Below, in pieces: positions 35,530 to 46,500 of a stretch of DNA of 64,000 nt. The notes under the pieces were generated by a model. It saw only the letters and a program-made list of their open reading frames with translations, was not told the origin of the DNA and did no database searches. The number at the start of each line of letters is the position of its first letter. Position 1 is the stretch's first letter. The DNA comes from Sphagnum magellanicum (lineage: Eukaryota > Streptophyta > Sphagnopsida > Sphagnales > Sphagnaceae). Made by a program: the position numbers and the translations under genes. The stretch is from the NCBI GenBank assembly GCA_021904315.1, contig CM038915.1, positions 6,200,001-6,264,000 of the forward strand. Reading direction: 5' to 3'.

Positions 35530-36640
35530 TTTTTTTTTGTTGCAACACAATGAAGAAGGCGACAGCTTGCTACTATCGCCTTCTTTTCTTTGTTTTGTTG
35601 TAACAAGAAGAAGAAGGCGACGCTATCATTGCCTTCTTTTTCTTCTCTTTATTTTTGCATTGCAAAAGGCGATGGCAACAAGCTTACTATTGTCACCTTC
35701 TTTTTTTTGTTTTCTCAAGGCGTAACAAAGAAGGCGACTTGCTGCCGTCGCCTCCTATTTTTTTTTTTTGGAACACAAAAGGGGATGATAGCGTTGCCTT
35801 CTTCTTTTTCTTTTTTTTTCCACATTGCAAAAGGCAACGACAGTAACGTTACTGTCACTTTCTTTTTTTTGTTTTTTCAGGGCACAACAAAGAACGTAAC
35901 TTGTTGCCGTTGTCTTTTTTTTTTTTTTTTTGGGAACAAGAAGGCGACAACAACTGCTATCGCTTTCTTTTTGTTTTGTTTTGTTACAACAACAAGAAAA
36001 AGGTGACGCTACTGTCGCCTTCTTCTTCTTCTTTTCTATTGCAGAAGGCGACAATAGTTTGTTGTCGTCACCTTCTGTTCTCATTTTGATGAACACGACG
36101 ACAACAACGCTGCCATCACCTTCTTTTTTTCGTTTTGTTACAGCAAGAAGAAGAAGGCAACACTACCGTCACCTTTTTTTTTTTTTTTTTCTATTCTCGT
36201 GCAGTAAAGAGGGCAACAGTAGTGTTGCCATCACCTCCTCCTTTTTTCTTTTTTTTTTGCATCATAGAAGGCGACGAGCAACAACGTCACCTTCCTTCTT
36301 TTTTTTTGTTGGAGCTGAAAAGCCAATGGCACCAAAGCGGAAAAAAAAAAAAAAAAACAGAAGGCGACGATAGCTTCTGTTTTCTTTTTTTTTTTGTTTC
36401 AACGTAAAGTTATTTCTGGTTTTGTTTTACTTAGGTTCCATTGTAGCAAAAGAAAAAAAAGACGACAACTTTTGTCACCTTCTTCGATGGCTTTGTTGCA
36501 CGAAATTAGCGACTCGTGCCTTTTTGCGGGTTTAATTGCAAAGAAGGTGACGGCAGCAATGTCGTCACTTTCTTTTATAGTGGCGGTGATGTGAAGAAGG
36601 CGATGGCAACAAGCAATTTTTTTTTTTTTTTGGGGTCTTT
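35530..36640. repeat. Long tandem array of hairpin-forming units (GAAGGCGAC..GTCGCCTTC)
   Basis: About fifteen or more variable units of 50-75 bp. Each contains an imperfect palindrome GAAGGCGAC, a short loop and GTCGCCTTC, then a T-run, then GTTACAACAAGAAG or GCATTGCAAAAG. Arms vary together in several units (for example GGCAACAGTAGTGTTGCC). Many overlapping open frames rich in Phe, Lys and Arg arise from the array and are not genes. It lies directly upstream of the open frame at 36711 and of the zinc-finger pseudogene. Confidence 0.85.
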
Positions 36641-36710
36641 ATGGTTTAATTTATTAAAATTGACAATTAATAATATAATGGTTGTTTTTTTGTTAAGGTT
36701 GAAGGTTATA

Positions 36711-36977
36711 ATGGCTAGGAGAAGGGGATTGAAGAAAAGTGATGGCGGTGATTTGGAAGTGCATAAGCAAAATGTTGCTTCATCAGATCAAGTGGTTGCC
36801 AAAGAAACTGTTGTTTCATCAAATCAGTTGAAAATTGTTATTTTTTCACATCAAGCACCTGCTGAAGGTATTGTTACTTCTTCGGATGAGCCAATCAATG
36901 AGCAAAATGTTATTCCATCAAAATTGAAACTTGAGAAGCAAAATGTTGCTTCATCAGATATGAAAATTAAAAATTGA
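36711..36977 (+). CDS. Hypothetical small protein with internal repeats, possibly a first exon
   Basis: The open frame of 88 codons starts MARRRGLKKSDGG. It has a repeating KQNVASSD / EQNVIPSK / KETVVSSN pattern spaced about 14-40 residues. Base composition is less T-rich than the array before it. It may be the 5' coding part of the zinc-finger gene whose remains begin at about 37330. In that case TATTTAAG at 37330 would be the acceptor, but I cannot identify a convincing donor. No family is recognised. Confidence 0.3.
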   Translation: MARRRGLKKSDGGDLEVHKQNVASSDQVVAKETVVSSNQLKIVIFSHQAPAEGIVTSSDEPINEQNVIPSKLKLEKQNVASSDMKIKN

Positions 36978-37329
36978 TGTATCAAACAATTTATGTGGAT
37001 TAGAGTTAACAAGCATGACAATGAGTAATGTAGATTGAAAATTTCGATTGAACATATATTAAACTAAATGTAAAAAAAAAATATTGTACAAGTTTTTTTA
37101 CATTTAATTATATCCGCGCCTTCCATCAAATGATGGAAGGTGGGGGATTTTTTTTGTCAAATTTTTTTTATTGTAATACCTGAAAGCAGTTAAAGTTTGC
37201 AGAAATTATACTTGATTGTGTGATTTTATTTTGCAATACCTGCATTTTTTTTTGAACACTTTATGTGTAAGGTTTTAGGGTTTTTAAATTACAAAGTAAT
37301 GATTTTTTTTTTGATATTTTTTTATTTAA

Positions 37330-38234
37330 GTCCAGAACTTGAAACCGACCAGGTTTCTTAGCCATCGGCACCCCCTTGTCCACCTAATTTGGCTCGGAAG
37401 GACAAAAAATGGACAAAGGTTGGGTTGAAATGGAAGTGCAAAGTTGGCACTTGCATTGTCGCATATTGTGCCAAATGATTGTTGACCAAACATTTGAAAG
37501 AGGTGCATGGTTTGGTGACAAAAAAGGCCAAACCTAGGAGGCCTTCAACTTCTGCAGGAGGTCGTCAACATCAAGTCCATGGTAAATGAAAGCTTGCATC
37601 TTAGGAAATGCCCAAGTTGTGCAAAGGCGGAATGATCAAAAGGTTGCTAGTCGCACACGTGCTAAAGTAAAGAAGGAGTGGGTAAAGCTGGTAACTGTTT
37701 CAAAATAATGTCTACCATTCCCAAAACTAGCTTTGGTCAAATTAGCTTCAGAGCAACTATTGAAGGTGTTGGGTCTACGTGCATGGGGTGTGGGAAGTGT
37801 GGCTTGAAATGCAACATCACGAATGGAGAAAGATGAAGATTTATAAGAGATGATTAAATCCACCCGTTGTGTATATGCACAACAATTGAAGAAGGCATGG
37901 GATGTAAAAAATTGGGATCGAGAGTCCAATAAAACAAGTCAAACAAAAGAGTTGATAGATGTATTAGATTTTCATGAATCTAGAATGATTCATGGAAGGT
38001 AAGAAATAATAATAATCAATGTTTATTGTTTTTTTATAATTTTGTTTCATCCAAGGTGTGTTAGGGTTTAATTTGGTGGTTTTGGGTGTTTATAGGGTTA
38101 AGGAGACAACAAAGGAAGAATTTGTTGCAAATGTAGTTCAGGTTGAAATGCAACGCCACCATTTCTACACTGCTCGTCATGCAGCAACTGCTTACCGAAC
38201 TAAACATAGGATTATAGATATTGATATGGTTTAA
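37330..38234 (+). pseudogene. C2H2 zinc-finger protein pseudogene, two exons
   Basis: Exon 37330-37998 contains WTKVGLKWKCKVGTC, then AK and a stop where Trp is expected, then LLTKHLKEVHGLV. The finger spacing is C-x4-C-x12-H-x4-H. A basic segment KKAKPRRPSTSAGGRQ follows, then a long helical region (VQRRNDQKVASRTRAKVKKEW, broken by stops, then LVKLASEQLLKVLGLRAWGVGS). It joins 38096-38234 by a clean GT/AG intron and ends RHAATAYRTKH..DIDMV, stop at 38232. There are at least five premature stops and one frameshift near 37590. TGA and TAA replace likely Trp and Gln codons. It is homologous to the fragment at 15668-15849. Function is unknown; DNA binding is inferred from the finger. Confidence 0.7.
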
Positions 38235-38239
38235 GGTTT

Positions 38240-38690
38240 TCACTTTATACAATTAGTTAGGTTTTTTCAGGCCTTTTATTTTTTGGATTATCCAATTTTT
38301 GAACTTTGGTCCTATGATGTGTTATGGAGAACCTTTGTTTTTCATTGGGTTTTTTAGCAATTTTTCATCCACCCATTTTTGTACATATTTTATTAATATA
38401 ATATTTTCTTCTAGTCACACTTGTTTGATGGGTATATGGTTAATCATATATGTCTTCGTTGTCATATACATTTTAATACTTAAGATGTAAGAATCAAACT
38501 TTAAATAGCCCCATATGAATAGGTAACATGAATTTGTCTAGGATCTATAAATATCAAAATGAACATTATGTAATATTTATGTCTAATGTAATAAGACTCA
38601 CATCACTTTAAAAAAATTTAAATCAATACACACATTTTAAATATATACTACTGACATCATTTTTTATAAAAACTTCCATAACGCCACTTA
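38240..38690. other. AT-rich DNA, no gene seen
   Basis: This is the downstream flank of the zinc-finger pseudogene. The short open frame at 38299-38490 has no recognisable features. Confidence 0.5.
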
Positions 38691-39375
38691 TAAATATGCA
38701 ATACCCACACATGGGTCCCGTAAAAGCCGTTGGGTATTACCATTCAATGCAATACCCACATATAGGGTCTCGTAATGGTTGTTGATTACTTTCATTCAAT
38801 GCAATACCCGCATATGGGTCATGTAATAGACGTTGGATATTACCAAAATATGTAATATTCGCATATAGGATCCTGTGATAGTTGTTATCACTTACATTCA
38901 TTGCAACACCCACATATAGGGTTTAGATAATAGTCATTGGTTTTCATTTTTTACAATACCCACATATAGGGTCTCATAATAGTCATTATTTTTTTCATTC
39001 ATTGTAATACCCACATATAGGGTCCCAGAATAGACGTTGGATATTACCAAAATATGCAATACCCGCATATAGGATCCTATGATAATTGTTATCACTTACA
39101 TTCATTGCAATACCCACATATAGGGTTTAGATAATAGTCACTAGTTTTCATTTTTTGCAATACCCGCATATAGGGTCCCATAATAGTCATTAGTTTTTTC
39201 ATTCATTGTAATACCCGCATATAGGGTCCCAAAATAGTCACTGGTTTTTTTCATTCATTGTAACAACCCATATGGGTCCCATAATAGTCATTAATTTTTA
39301 CATTCATTGCAATACCGGAATATAGTGTCTCGGAATATAATCGTTGGTTTTTTCATTCATTACAAAACTAACATT
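38690..39375. repeat. 50-52 bp minisatellite, about 13 units, with higher-order structure
   Basis: Each unit begins with AATACCCRCATATRGGGTC and continues with ATAATAGTCATTGG and a T-rich end CATTCATTG. Units 3-6 (from about 38803) and units 7-10 (from about 39006) form a 203-bp higher-order repeat. The same four distinct unit tails recur in the same order. The unit core is nearly palindromic. Confidence 0.9.
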
Positions 39376-39602
39376 TGGTCATAAACTTAATTCAGATTAA
39401 TAATTAATTTAAGGTTATAAAAATATATATTTTGGATACCCAAACCATTTATTAGTTCTTTTGAAATGACGTTACATGCGAGTATTGCAATTAGGGTTGG
39501 GTCTTCACATAAGGTTTATGTCAATCACCTATGGATTATTGCAGTATGAACTTACATGCAAGTATTGCATTTAGGCCTTGGTTTTCATTCAAAGGCCCAC
39601 CT

Positions 39603-40430
39603 TGTTGCAACCCCACTTTGAGGGAAGTGTGAGGTCGCCACTCACACTCCCGAAAATGGGACTTGGGAGTCCTCCGAGACTCTCAAAAACTCAGAACGCA
39701 ATTACAAGGGTCAAAACACCTCGCATTGAGGTGTTTTTCACATTGTTAGAAAGGTCTTGAAGTGTAGATGTCAAAAATGGCCTTGCATGAATCATTTGGA
39801 CATCTGTAGCACAAGTTATGGTGGAAAGAAAGGCCGAAAGTCAAACTGGCAGTTTGATTCCCGACCACTAAAAGTCGGGAATCAACCCGATTCCGGTGTG
39901 TGCAGGTGGAGTGTGACACATCGTTGGAAAGCTCTCGAGGAGGATTAAGTGTTTTCTTTAGACCTTGTCTTAATCGGAAGTTGGAGCGAGAAGTTATGAA
40001 CGCCCAAAGTCCCGATAGTCCAAACCGGGACAGTTTCGAAAATCCACTTTGGGAGTCCCGAGAAAAAGTGCCATTCAGATGCAAATGCGACGGTGAGATG
40101 CAGAGAATAATATATGGGGGAAGGTGGTGGCTTCCCCCGAATCCAGGCCGTTGTGAGTCAAGTGAGTCCAGGGTTGCCCGTGGCTTAACCTAGCACCAAA
40201 AGTGCTCCAGAATGCGAACTAACCAACTCGTTGGTTGGTTTGATGCAAGTTCGAGTGAGTGAATAGCTTGTCCTTCGTCCTAATCTAATCCCAGAGCTTC
40301 AGCACGCCCCTCTACCCCTTCTACCCTTCTAGTGCTGAAAGTTGGGAGTGTGCCCCAAGTCCTCCCCAATTCCGCAACTTGAGTAACCTAGTCTCAACTT
40401 GGGACTAACTAGGGATTTCGAAGCGCGTCA
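39603..40430 (+). mobile_element. Solo LTR, family S, copy 2
   Basis: 828 bp from TGTTGCAACCCC to GAAGCGCGTCA. Flanks CACCT and CATCC are an imperfect 5-bp duplication. It shares with the other copies the block CCCGACCACTAAAAGTCGGG, the GGGAAGGTGGTGGCTTCCCC block and the end. The opposite-strand open frame 39746-40084 lies inside it and is not a gene. Confidence 0.88.
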
Positions 40431-40439
40431 CATCCAAAG

Positions 40440-41720
40440 TACATATTGGGTATTTCAAAACGACCTTACATGCGAATATTGCATTTAAAGTTGCCATTTC
40501 ATTACAAGTTTTACATTAATCACCTATGGGTTATTTTGAAATGAATTTGAATATAGTTATTACATTTAGGGTTAAGGTTTCATATAATTTTACAATATCC
40601 ACACACATGCTTATTTTCACCAATTACAAATTTAACCTTAATTTTATTAATAACTAAATAAAATCTATAACAAAACATAAAAGAAGGTATGTCTTAAGCC
40701 ATTTGTTAATATTTCCAAGTTGATTTCTTTCATTTTCTTTAAAAATATATATTGCATTATTTTACATATAAAATTCCTCCTAAAATGCATCGTAGATTTA
40801 TTTTATTTACTATAGACTTGTAAAAAAAATGTTAATTAATTTAAGGTTTCCCAAGCTCTAAATTTGAATCATAATCCAATAATATATATTTATAACAATT
40901 ATATGAAAAAATGTGCTTTCTTTTTAATAATTTTTTAAGTTCAAATCTAATTTATTATAATATAATAAGGAATAGACATTCAACCGTCATAAATGCTTAT
41001 TAGGCTTACATGGCCTAGGCTGATAAACTACCTATATAACTAGTATGTTTATTAAATAAGTTTAACCACCTTCAATACCTACATAGACTATCTAAAATAT
41101 TAACCTACAAGGCCTACACTAATGAATAAACTACATAATAGGCCTATATTACGTAGGTAGCCTATTAGGTAATTAATTAAGTTACTTAACAAGTAGCTTA
41201 CTAACCTATTACTCATGTTTAGGTTAGTAAACACTAAAGCCAAATCCACACAAACTTTGGCATGGCCTTTTAGAACTTATGAACATTTTCATACCTAGCT
41301 ATTAATATTTTGGAATTTTTAAATTCACATTTTAAAAAAATCATTAAAAATAATTGCAATATATATATAGCAATTATTTTTAATGAATTTTAAATAAATA
41401 TGTATTGAAATGTATAATTTCATAATATCATTATTTTTATATAATGGGTTATAAATAACAATATATTTGGACCAATATTTAAACCAATATTATACGTCAT
41501 AAAAAATAAAGTTTACATAATGACTTGTGTTATATATGTATAAAATATATAATTTTTTTATTCACTATCTGATTATTTTAACCAATAAATTATTTACTAT
41601 GTATAAAAAAAGTATAAAATCAAATTTTAATTAGACGTAAGATTAATATAAGTGATTTTAAAATTCAAACCTTTTTTGGTGAAATTCACACCCTTTCTTT
41701 GTGTGTCCGATTATATGTAG
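40440..41720. other. AT-rich DNA with scattered CCTACNTA motifs, no gene seen
   Basis: It includes more diverged AATATTGCATTTA-type motifs near 40470-40620 and a CCTAC/TAGGT-rich stretch at about 40980-41230. I see nothing coding. Confidence 0.5.
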
Positions 41721-41759
41721 ATTAAATTTGAGTGTGTCTGCCCCACCCCTTGTAAACAA

Positions 41760-44535
41760 TACACGCAATGCAATAGGAGATGAAGGTCGTGACGTGACAA
41801 GAACTGATCAAAGATCTCGGCAACAACTATGAACAAGAAAGAGTGGTCCTCACCATCAAGATAAGCAAGGAGAAGCGAGTGGTCACGAAGTGTGACCGAG
41901 GCGGAGAGTACGTATGTCGCGCTCCCAAGTTCCTCGTAGACCCACTTGAGGGTCCAAGTATGCGGCAATGCGGAAGGAGTTGGAACTTGGAGCACGATCC
42001 CGACTTCCAGCACTAGAGGGGGTGAGAGGGGCATGCTAGAAATCCCGGGAAAGACTAGGAAGAATTGACAAGCTTACTCACTCACACGGGCCTGCATGAA
42101 AACCACACAGAGTGGTTAGAACTCATTCTGGATCCCTTTGGTGTTGGGACAAGCCATGGGCAACACGGACACACAAGACTCACCACGGCCCGGACCTTGG
42201 GGGAAGCCACCACCTTCCCCCCTTATAGTATACTCTGTGACTCCCCGCGGGGGTGGCATCCAAATGGCCATTTTGTCCCGGGACTCCCGCGACTTTGAAG
42301 CTTCATAACTTTCGGAGCAGACCTCCGATCGACTCGCCGTCTGAAGCAAAGTTGTAGGTCTCGTCGAGACCTTTCCAACGGGTCGCACCCAAGTATTTCG
42401 GGTCGATTCCCGACTTTTAGTGGTCGGGAGTCAAAACTGGCGGAATCCTGGGAGTTTGACTCCCGGGCCTTCTTTTGGCCATAACTTGTGTTTCAGATGT
42501 CCAAATGAGCAATGCGAGCCCATTTTGGACATCTACACTTCAAGAATTTTTCATTGATACAAAGAGCGCAACCAGCCATGGAGTTTTGACCCCCTCAAAA
42601 CGCTCTTTGAAGTTTCGGGAGTCCTTTTGGGACTCCAATTCTCACCAACTCCCAACATGGGAGTTCACTTGGGAGTGTGAGGGTTCACTCCCTCACACTC
42701 TTTGCACTCCCGGGAGCATGTGATATGACTCATGGGTCTACTTATAGGCCCGTAACCTTGCAACCCCCTTGCCTTGGTCGCGGCCAAGGTTAGGGTTGCG
42801 ACAACGTCAACATGTTGAACCTAATGGATGAAACCCACCAAAGGGAGACACACACGAAGTGAACTAGCTGTGAATTTGAAATTGTCTGCTCGTTGGTGAA
42901 GGGTGTCTGGGCAGTCCATAAGATCTCAGGCAGCCACAACCACGAGCTTGGTGGCAACTTGGCAGGCCATGCGGTGAAGCGTCGCTTAAGCGAGTTAGAA
43001 AAGGCTAAAGTGCGAGTGCTCGATGGGCAAGGTTTAGCACCAAAGGACATTTTCTGCATCCTCCGTAAGGAGTTTGCAAACATCCATTCGACGGCCAGGG
43101 AGAGCTACAATGAGCTTGTCGTTGCTCGAGCGGAGGAGTTGAGAGGCCGCGGACCCATCGAAGTTTTGGTGGAGCTGATCTCCTACTCTGATTACTTCAG
43201 CAAGGTGCGGCTAGTGGAAGGTGTCGTTGACTACGTGTTCTTTATGCATCAATCATTAGTCAGCATGTGCCAGACGTTCAACACGGTCTTCCTTCTAGAC
43301 TGCACGTACAAGACCAACAAGTTTGGCATGCCTCTACTAAATGTGGTCGGCATCATGTCAACCTATGCAATGTTCAACACTGGCTTCGCCTTCTTGCACG
43401 CGGAGAACGAGGAGGTGTATGCTTGGGTTCTGGAGCAGTTTTTCAAGGTCGTGACTCCAAAAGTCTTCTGCACAGACCGAAAGTTGGCCCTAATGAACGG
43501 GATTGCACGAGTCTTCCCAGGCTGCCACAACATCCTCTATTGCTGGCACATCAACAAAAACATTCTTGCTAATTGCAAGACACGCTTTTCCGATGTTGAA
43601 TGGCAACAATTTATGGAGCGATGGAATATGCTTGTATCCAACACGTCGGTTGAACTGTTCGGCTCTTGGTGTATTCAAGGAGACCTATTCGGGAACCCAT
43701 CCAGCTGCCTGGCAGTACGTTAACACGATGCGGATGCCTCACAAGGAGAGGTTTGTTGCTTGTTACATTGATGAGTTTCCCCACTTTGGCAGCGCCAGTA
43801 TCTCGAGGGTGGAAGGAAACCACCACGTTATCAAGTCGTATCTCCATGTCGACACTCTTCACCTCTTGATGCTAACAAAGTGGTTGGGTCTCATGTTGGC
43901 CAATTAACGCATGGAACTGAATGCTACGATTGAGAAGCAGAGGGTGCATAAAGCACATTAGTTCGGCCATAGCTACTTCAAGGACTTGATATACAAGGTC
44001 TCTGATTTCGCTCTGGACAAGCTTCTACAACAACTTAAGCACGTTGAAAAGGGGGGACATGAGGAGCAGCCATACTTCATGGTTCACGAAATCATGGGGG
44101 CTGCCCTATCATCACTACATTCGCGGCTGTCTGGAAACCAAGACTCCGATTCTCTTGCAGGACATTCATGAGCAGTGGTTGTTGGACAGAAACCCCCTGA
44201 TCCTTCCAAGTGTCAATGTAGCTACGCCGCCACACGAACTGGCATCACCACGAAGTTTATTCATGCAGATGATGACGGCTACCCTACAGCAAGTATTTGA
44301 TAATGGGAATCCTCAAGCGGGCAATTTGATTGCCCGCCTCAATCAGGTCCTGAATACGCCTGATGTTCAAGTTCAAGAGCCCTTGGTTGTGGTCAAGAAA
44401 CGTGACAGACCTGAAGGCTCTAAAAACAAGACAAGCATGACCAGAGACAAGTCTCACTTTGAATATGTGGAAGGACGCAAGTGTGGGGTCTATGGTCAAT
44501 CAGGGCACAACTCGAGAACTTGCCCACATAAGTAA
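41760..44535 (+). pseudogene. MULE-type transposase with FAR1-like DNA-binding domain, split by a solo LTR
   Basis: It starts as LIKDLGNNYEQ..RVVTKCDRGGEYV before the solo LTR (41915-42803) and resumes exactly after it as NMLNLMDE..CEFEIVCSLVKGVWAVHKISGSHNH, a FAR1/WRKY-GCM1-type zinc domain. The transposase core follows: VFLLDCTYKTNKFGMPLLN (first Asp), FLHAENEEVYAWVLEQF, VFCTDRKLALMNGI (second Asp), CWHINKNILANCK. The frame changes at about 43655 and again at about 44100. The C-terminal zinc knuckle reads CGVYGQSGHNSRTCP at about 44490, with one Cys replaced by Tyr. There is a TGA in the FAR1 part. It would have moved a Mutator-like DNA element; terminal inverted repeats were not found. Confidence 0.88.
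41915..42803 (-). mobile_element. Solo LTR, family S, copy 3, nested in the MULE transposase
   Basis: 889 bp with minus-strand ends TGTCGCAACCCTAACC and GGGAGCGCGACA. Flanks are ACGTA (41910-41914) and ACGTC (42804-42808), a 5-bp duplication with one difference. Its minus strand has a TATA element (ACTATAAGGGG, about 42221-42231). Excision restores the FAR1-domain reading GGEYV-NMLNL. Confidence 0.92.
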
Positions 44536-44539
44536 TTGA

Positions 44540-45740
44540 ACTAATAAAGGAACATATTCTTAAAGTTTAATCTGCATAAAATCGGATGTGCGAAGGGTGT
44601 GAATTTAACCAAAAAAGGTGTGAATTTAAAATTTTCCTTAATATATGGGAGAGATCATTTTTATTACTATGTGAAACCAAAAAAAAAAGTAGAAAATTAT
44701 GTGTTTTAATTATTTTTTAAATATTTTTAAATGTTATTGAATTAGAGACTTTATATTTTATTTTTTTGAAATGAGTTTACAACTTTAAAAGGGAAAAAAA
44801 CATAAATATGAACATATTTGAAGAAATTTTAAGCTTGAACTTTTAATTTTTTGATCTTGACAAACTTTGTATTACATTTAAAAGTGGGTTTTCACATAAG
44901 GTTTTTTTTTACCTTTGTGTGATCTTTCCAACCAAATTTTCCAATCTCTTTGAAGAAGATATAAAATGAAATTATATTGTTTCACATATGTCTAAATCCT
45001 AAGAATTTCCCCCCAATTTAATGTAAAATATTTTTGATAATTAATGAATTATCACCAAATTTTATCGTATAATTAAATAACTAATAGACCAATATTTCGG
45101 ATAATTTAAATGATTAATTATCAAGAATTAAATAATCAATTATTTATTTAAAATAATTAACTAATCATTTGGTTTAACTTTATTTACTTGGATAATAAAA
45201 AGTTGGATCTAAAAATCAGATTAATTAATTTTACATTTGATTGATTAACTTAAATATACTTTTGTTTTAATAAGTTATTGAAATCATTATTTAAGATAAT
45301 TAATCCACATTATAGATTGCTAGTTCAAAATTTCCATGAAAAATTCCTACACCAAGATAAGCTTGATCACAATTGTCATTGTATTATTTGTTCCACAAAC
45401 AATACAACCAAATTCAATGAAATAAAGTAAAAATCATGGAACTCCTAATCAATAACCTTAACCTCTATACACACCTTTGTTAGCATACTATTTTGAAATG
45501 AACTAATTATTTTGTGACCCAAAATGCAGGTATTACATTTAAGGTAGGATCTTCATTTAAAGAGGTTTAAACCCCACATGCGTAATTTTGGAGCGACCTT
45601 GAATGCAGGTATTGCATATAGGGTTGGGTTATTTCAAAGTGACTTTGCATGTGGGTATTGTGTTTAGGGCTAGGTCTTCACTTACAGGTATCCAAACCAT
45701 CTAGATGGGTTTTTTTTAAATGTGGCTATTGCATTTCAAG
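44540..45740. other. AT-rich DNA, no gene seen
   Basis: Very AT-rich, with long A/T alternations (for example 45030-45330). A few diverged TGCAGGTATTACATTTAAGG motifs lie near 45520-45680. Confidence 0.5.
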
Positions 45741-45749
45741 TTAATTCTT

Positions 45750-46030
45750 CATTTAATTTGTAATACCTGGACTTATACTTACTTCTACCAACTGGAATTT
45801 TGGGGTTTCATTATAATACCTACACTCGTATTTACCTTTACCAACTGGAATTTTGGGGCCTCATTGCAATACCTACACCCACACTTACCTCTACTAACTG
45901 GAATTTTGGGGTTTCATTATAATACCTAAATCCGTACTTACATTTATCAATTAGAATTTTGGGGCCTAATTGTAATATTTGCACTTGTACTTATTTCTAC
46001 GAATTGGGATTTTAGGGCCTAGTTACAATA
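45750..46030. repeat. About 59-bp minisatellite, five units, alternating two subtypes
   Basis: Each unit carries AATACCTRYACTYGTAYTTAC and CTACCAACTGGAATTTTGGGG. Ends alternate between GTTTCATTATAAT and CCTCATTGCAAT, giving a dimer of about 118 bp. The open frame across it is repeat-derived. Confidence 0.85.
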
Positions 46031-46500
46031 CATGCTTTCAACATTAATATTATCACTATCATTGTGTATTTGCATTTCACACTTTTTGTGTTTATTACTT
46101 GGAAATAATAATAACCTTTGTGCCATATTAGACTTTGTGTGTGTGTTGAATACATGATGTTCAAAAAATTTGGGCTATGGTTTCCTCCATACAAAATTGA
46201 TTGTAAAACAAAATTATTAATGCTAATGGCAATAATCTTGATTAGTAATTGAGACATTTATTCATGACATCATTTAGTACGTATATTTATGTGATTGAGC
46301 ATTATTTCATGCCAATTTTTGAGCTGTTTGACACTATTTCCCAATCCATCTTCTACGCGGTGTAACACCAATCCTGGGTGTGAAATTGCATTTGCCTTTG
46401 TGAGGCATATGTTTCGAATATTACATGCCAATACTCTCATGTGTGAGGTGGCATGTTCACAAAGTGTCACATCACTTCCTTTACATTCATTTGTGATCTC

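Noticed and set aside
35530-36407. Several overlapping open frames of 60-150 codons
   Set aside because: They translate the hairpin minisatellite in many frames on both strands and consist mainly of Phe, Lys, Arg and Ser runs.
38690-39375. Regularly spaced repeats resembling a CRISPR array
   Set aside because: The whole unit is repeated with drift and higher-order structure. There are no unique spacers, no cas genes, and the context is a plant genome.
41711-42034. 107-codon minus-strand open frame
   Set aside because: It spans the junction of the MULE 5' part and the solo LTR, antisense to the transposase reading.
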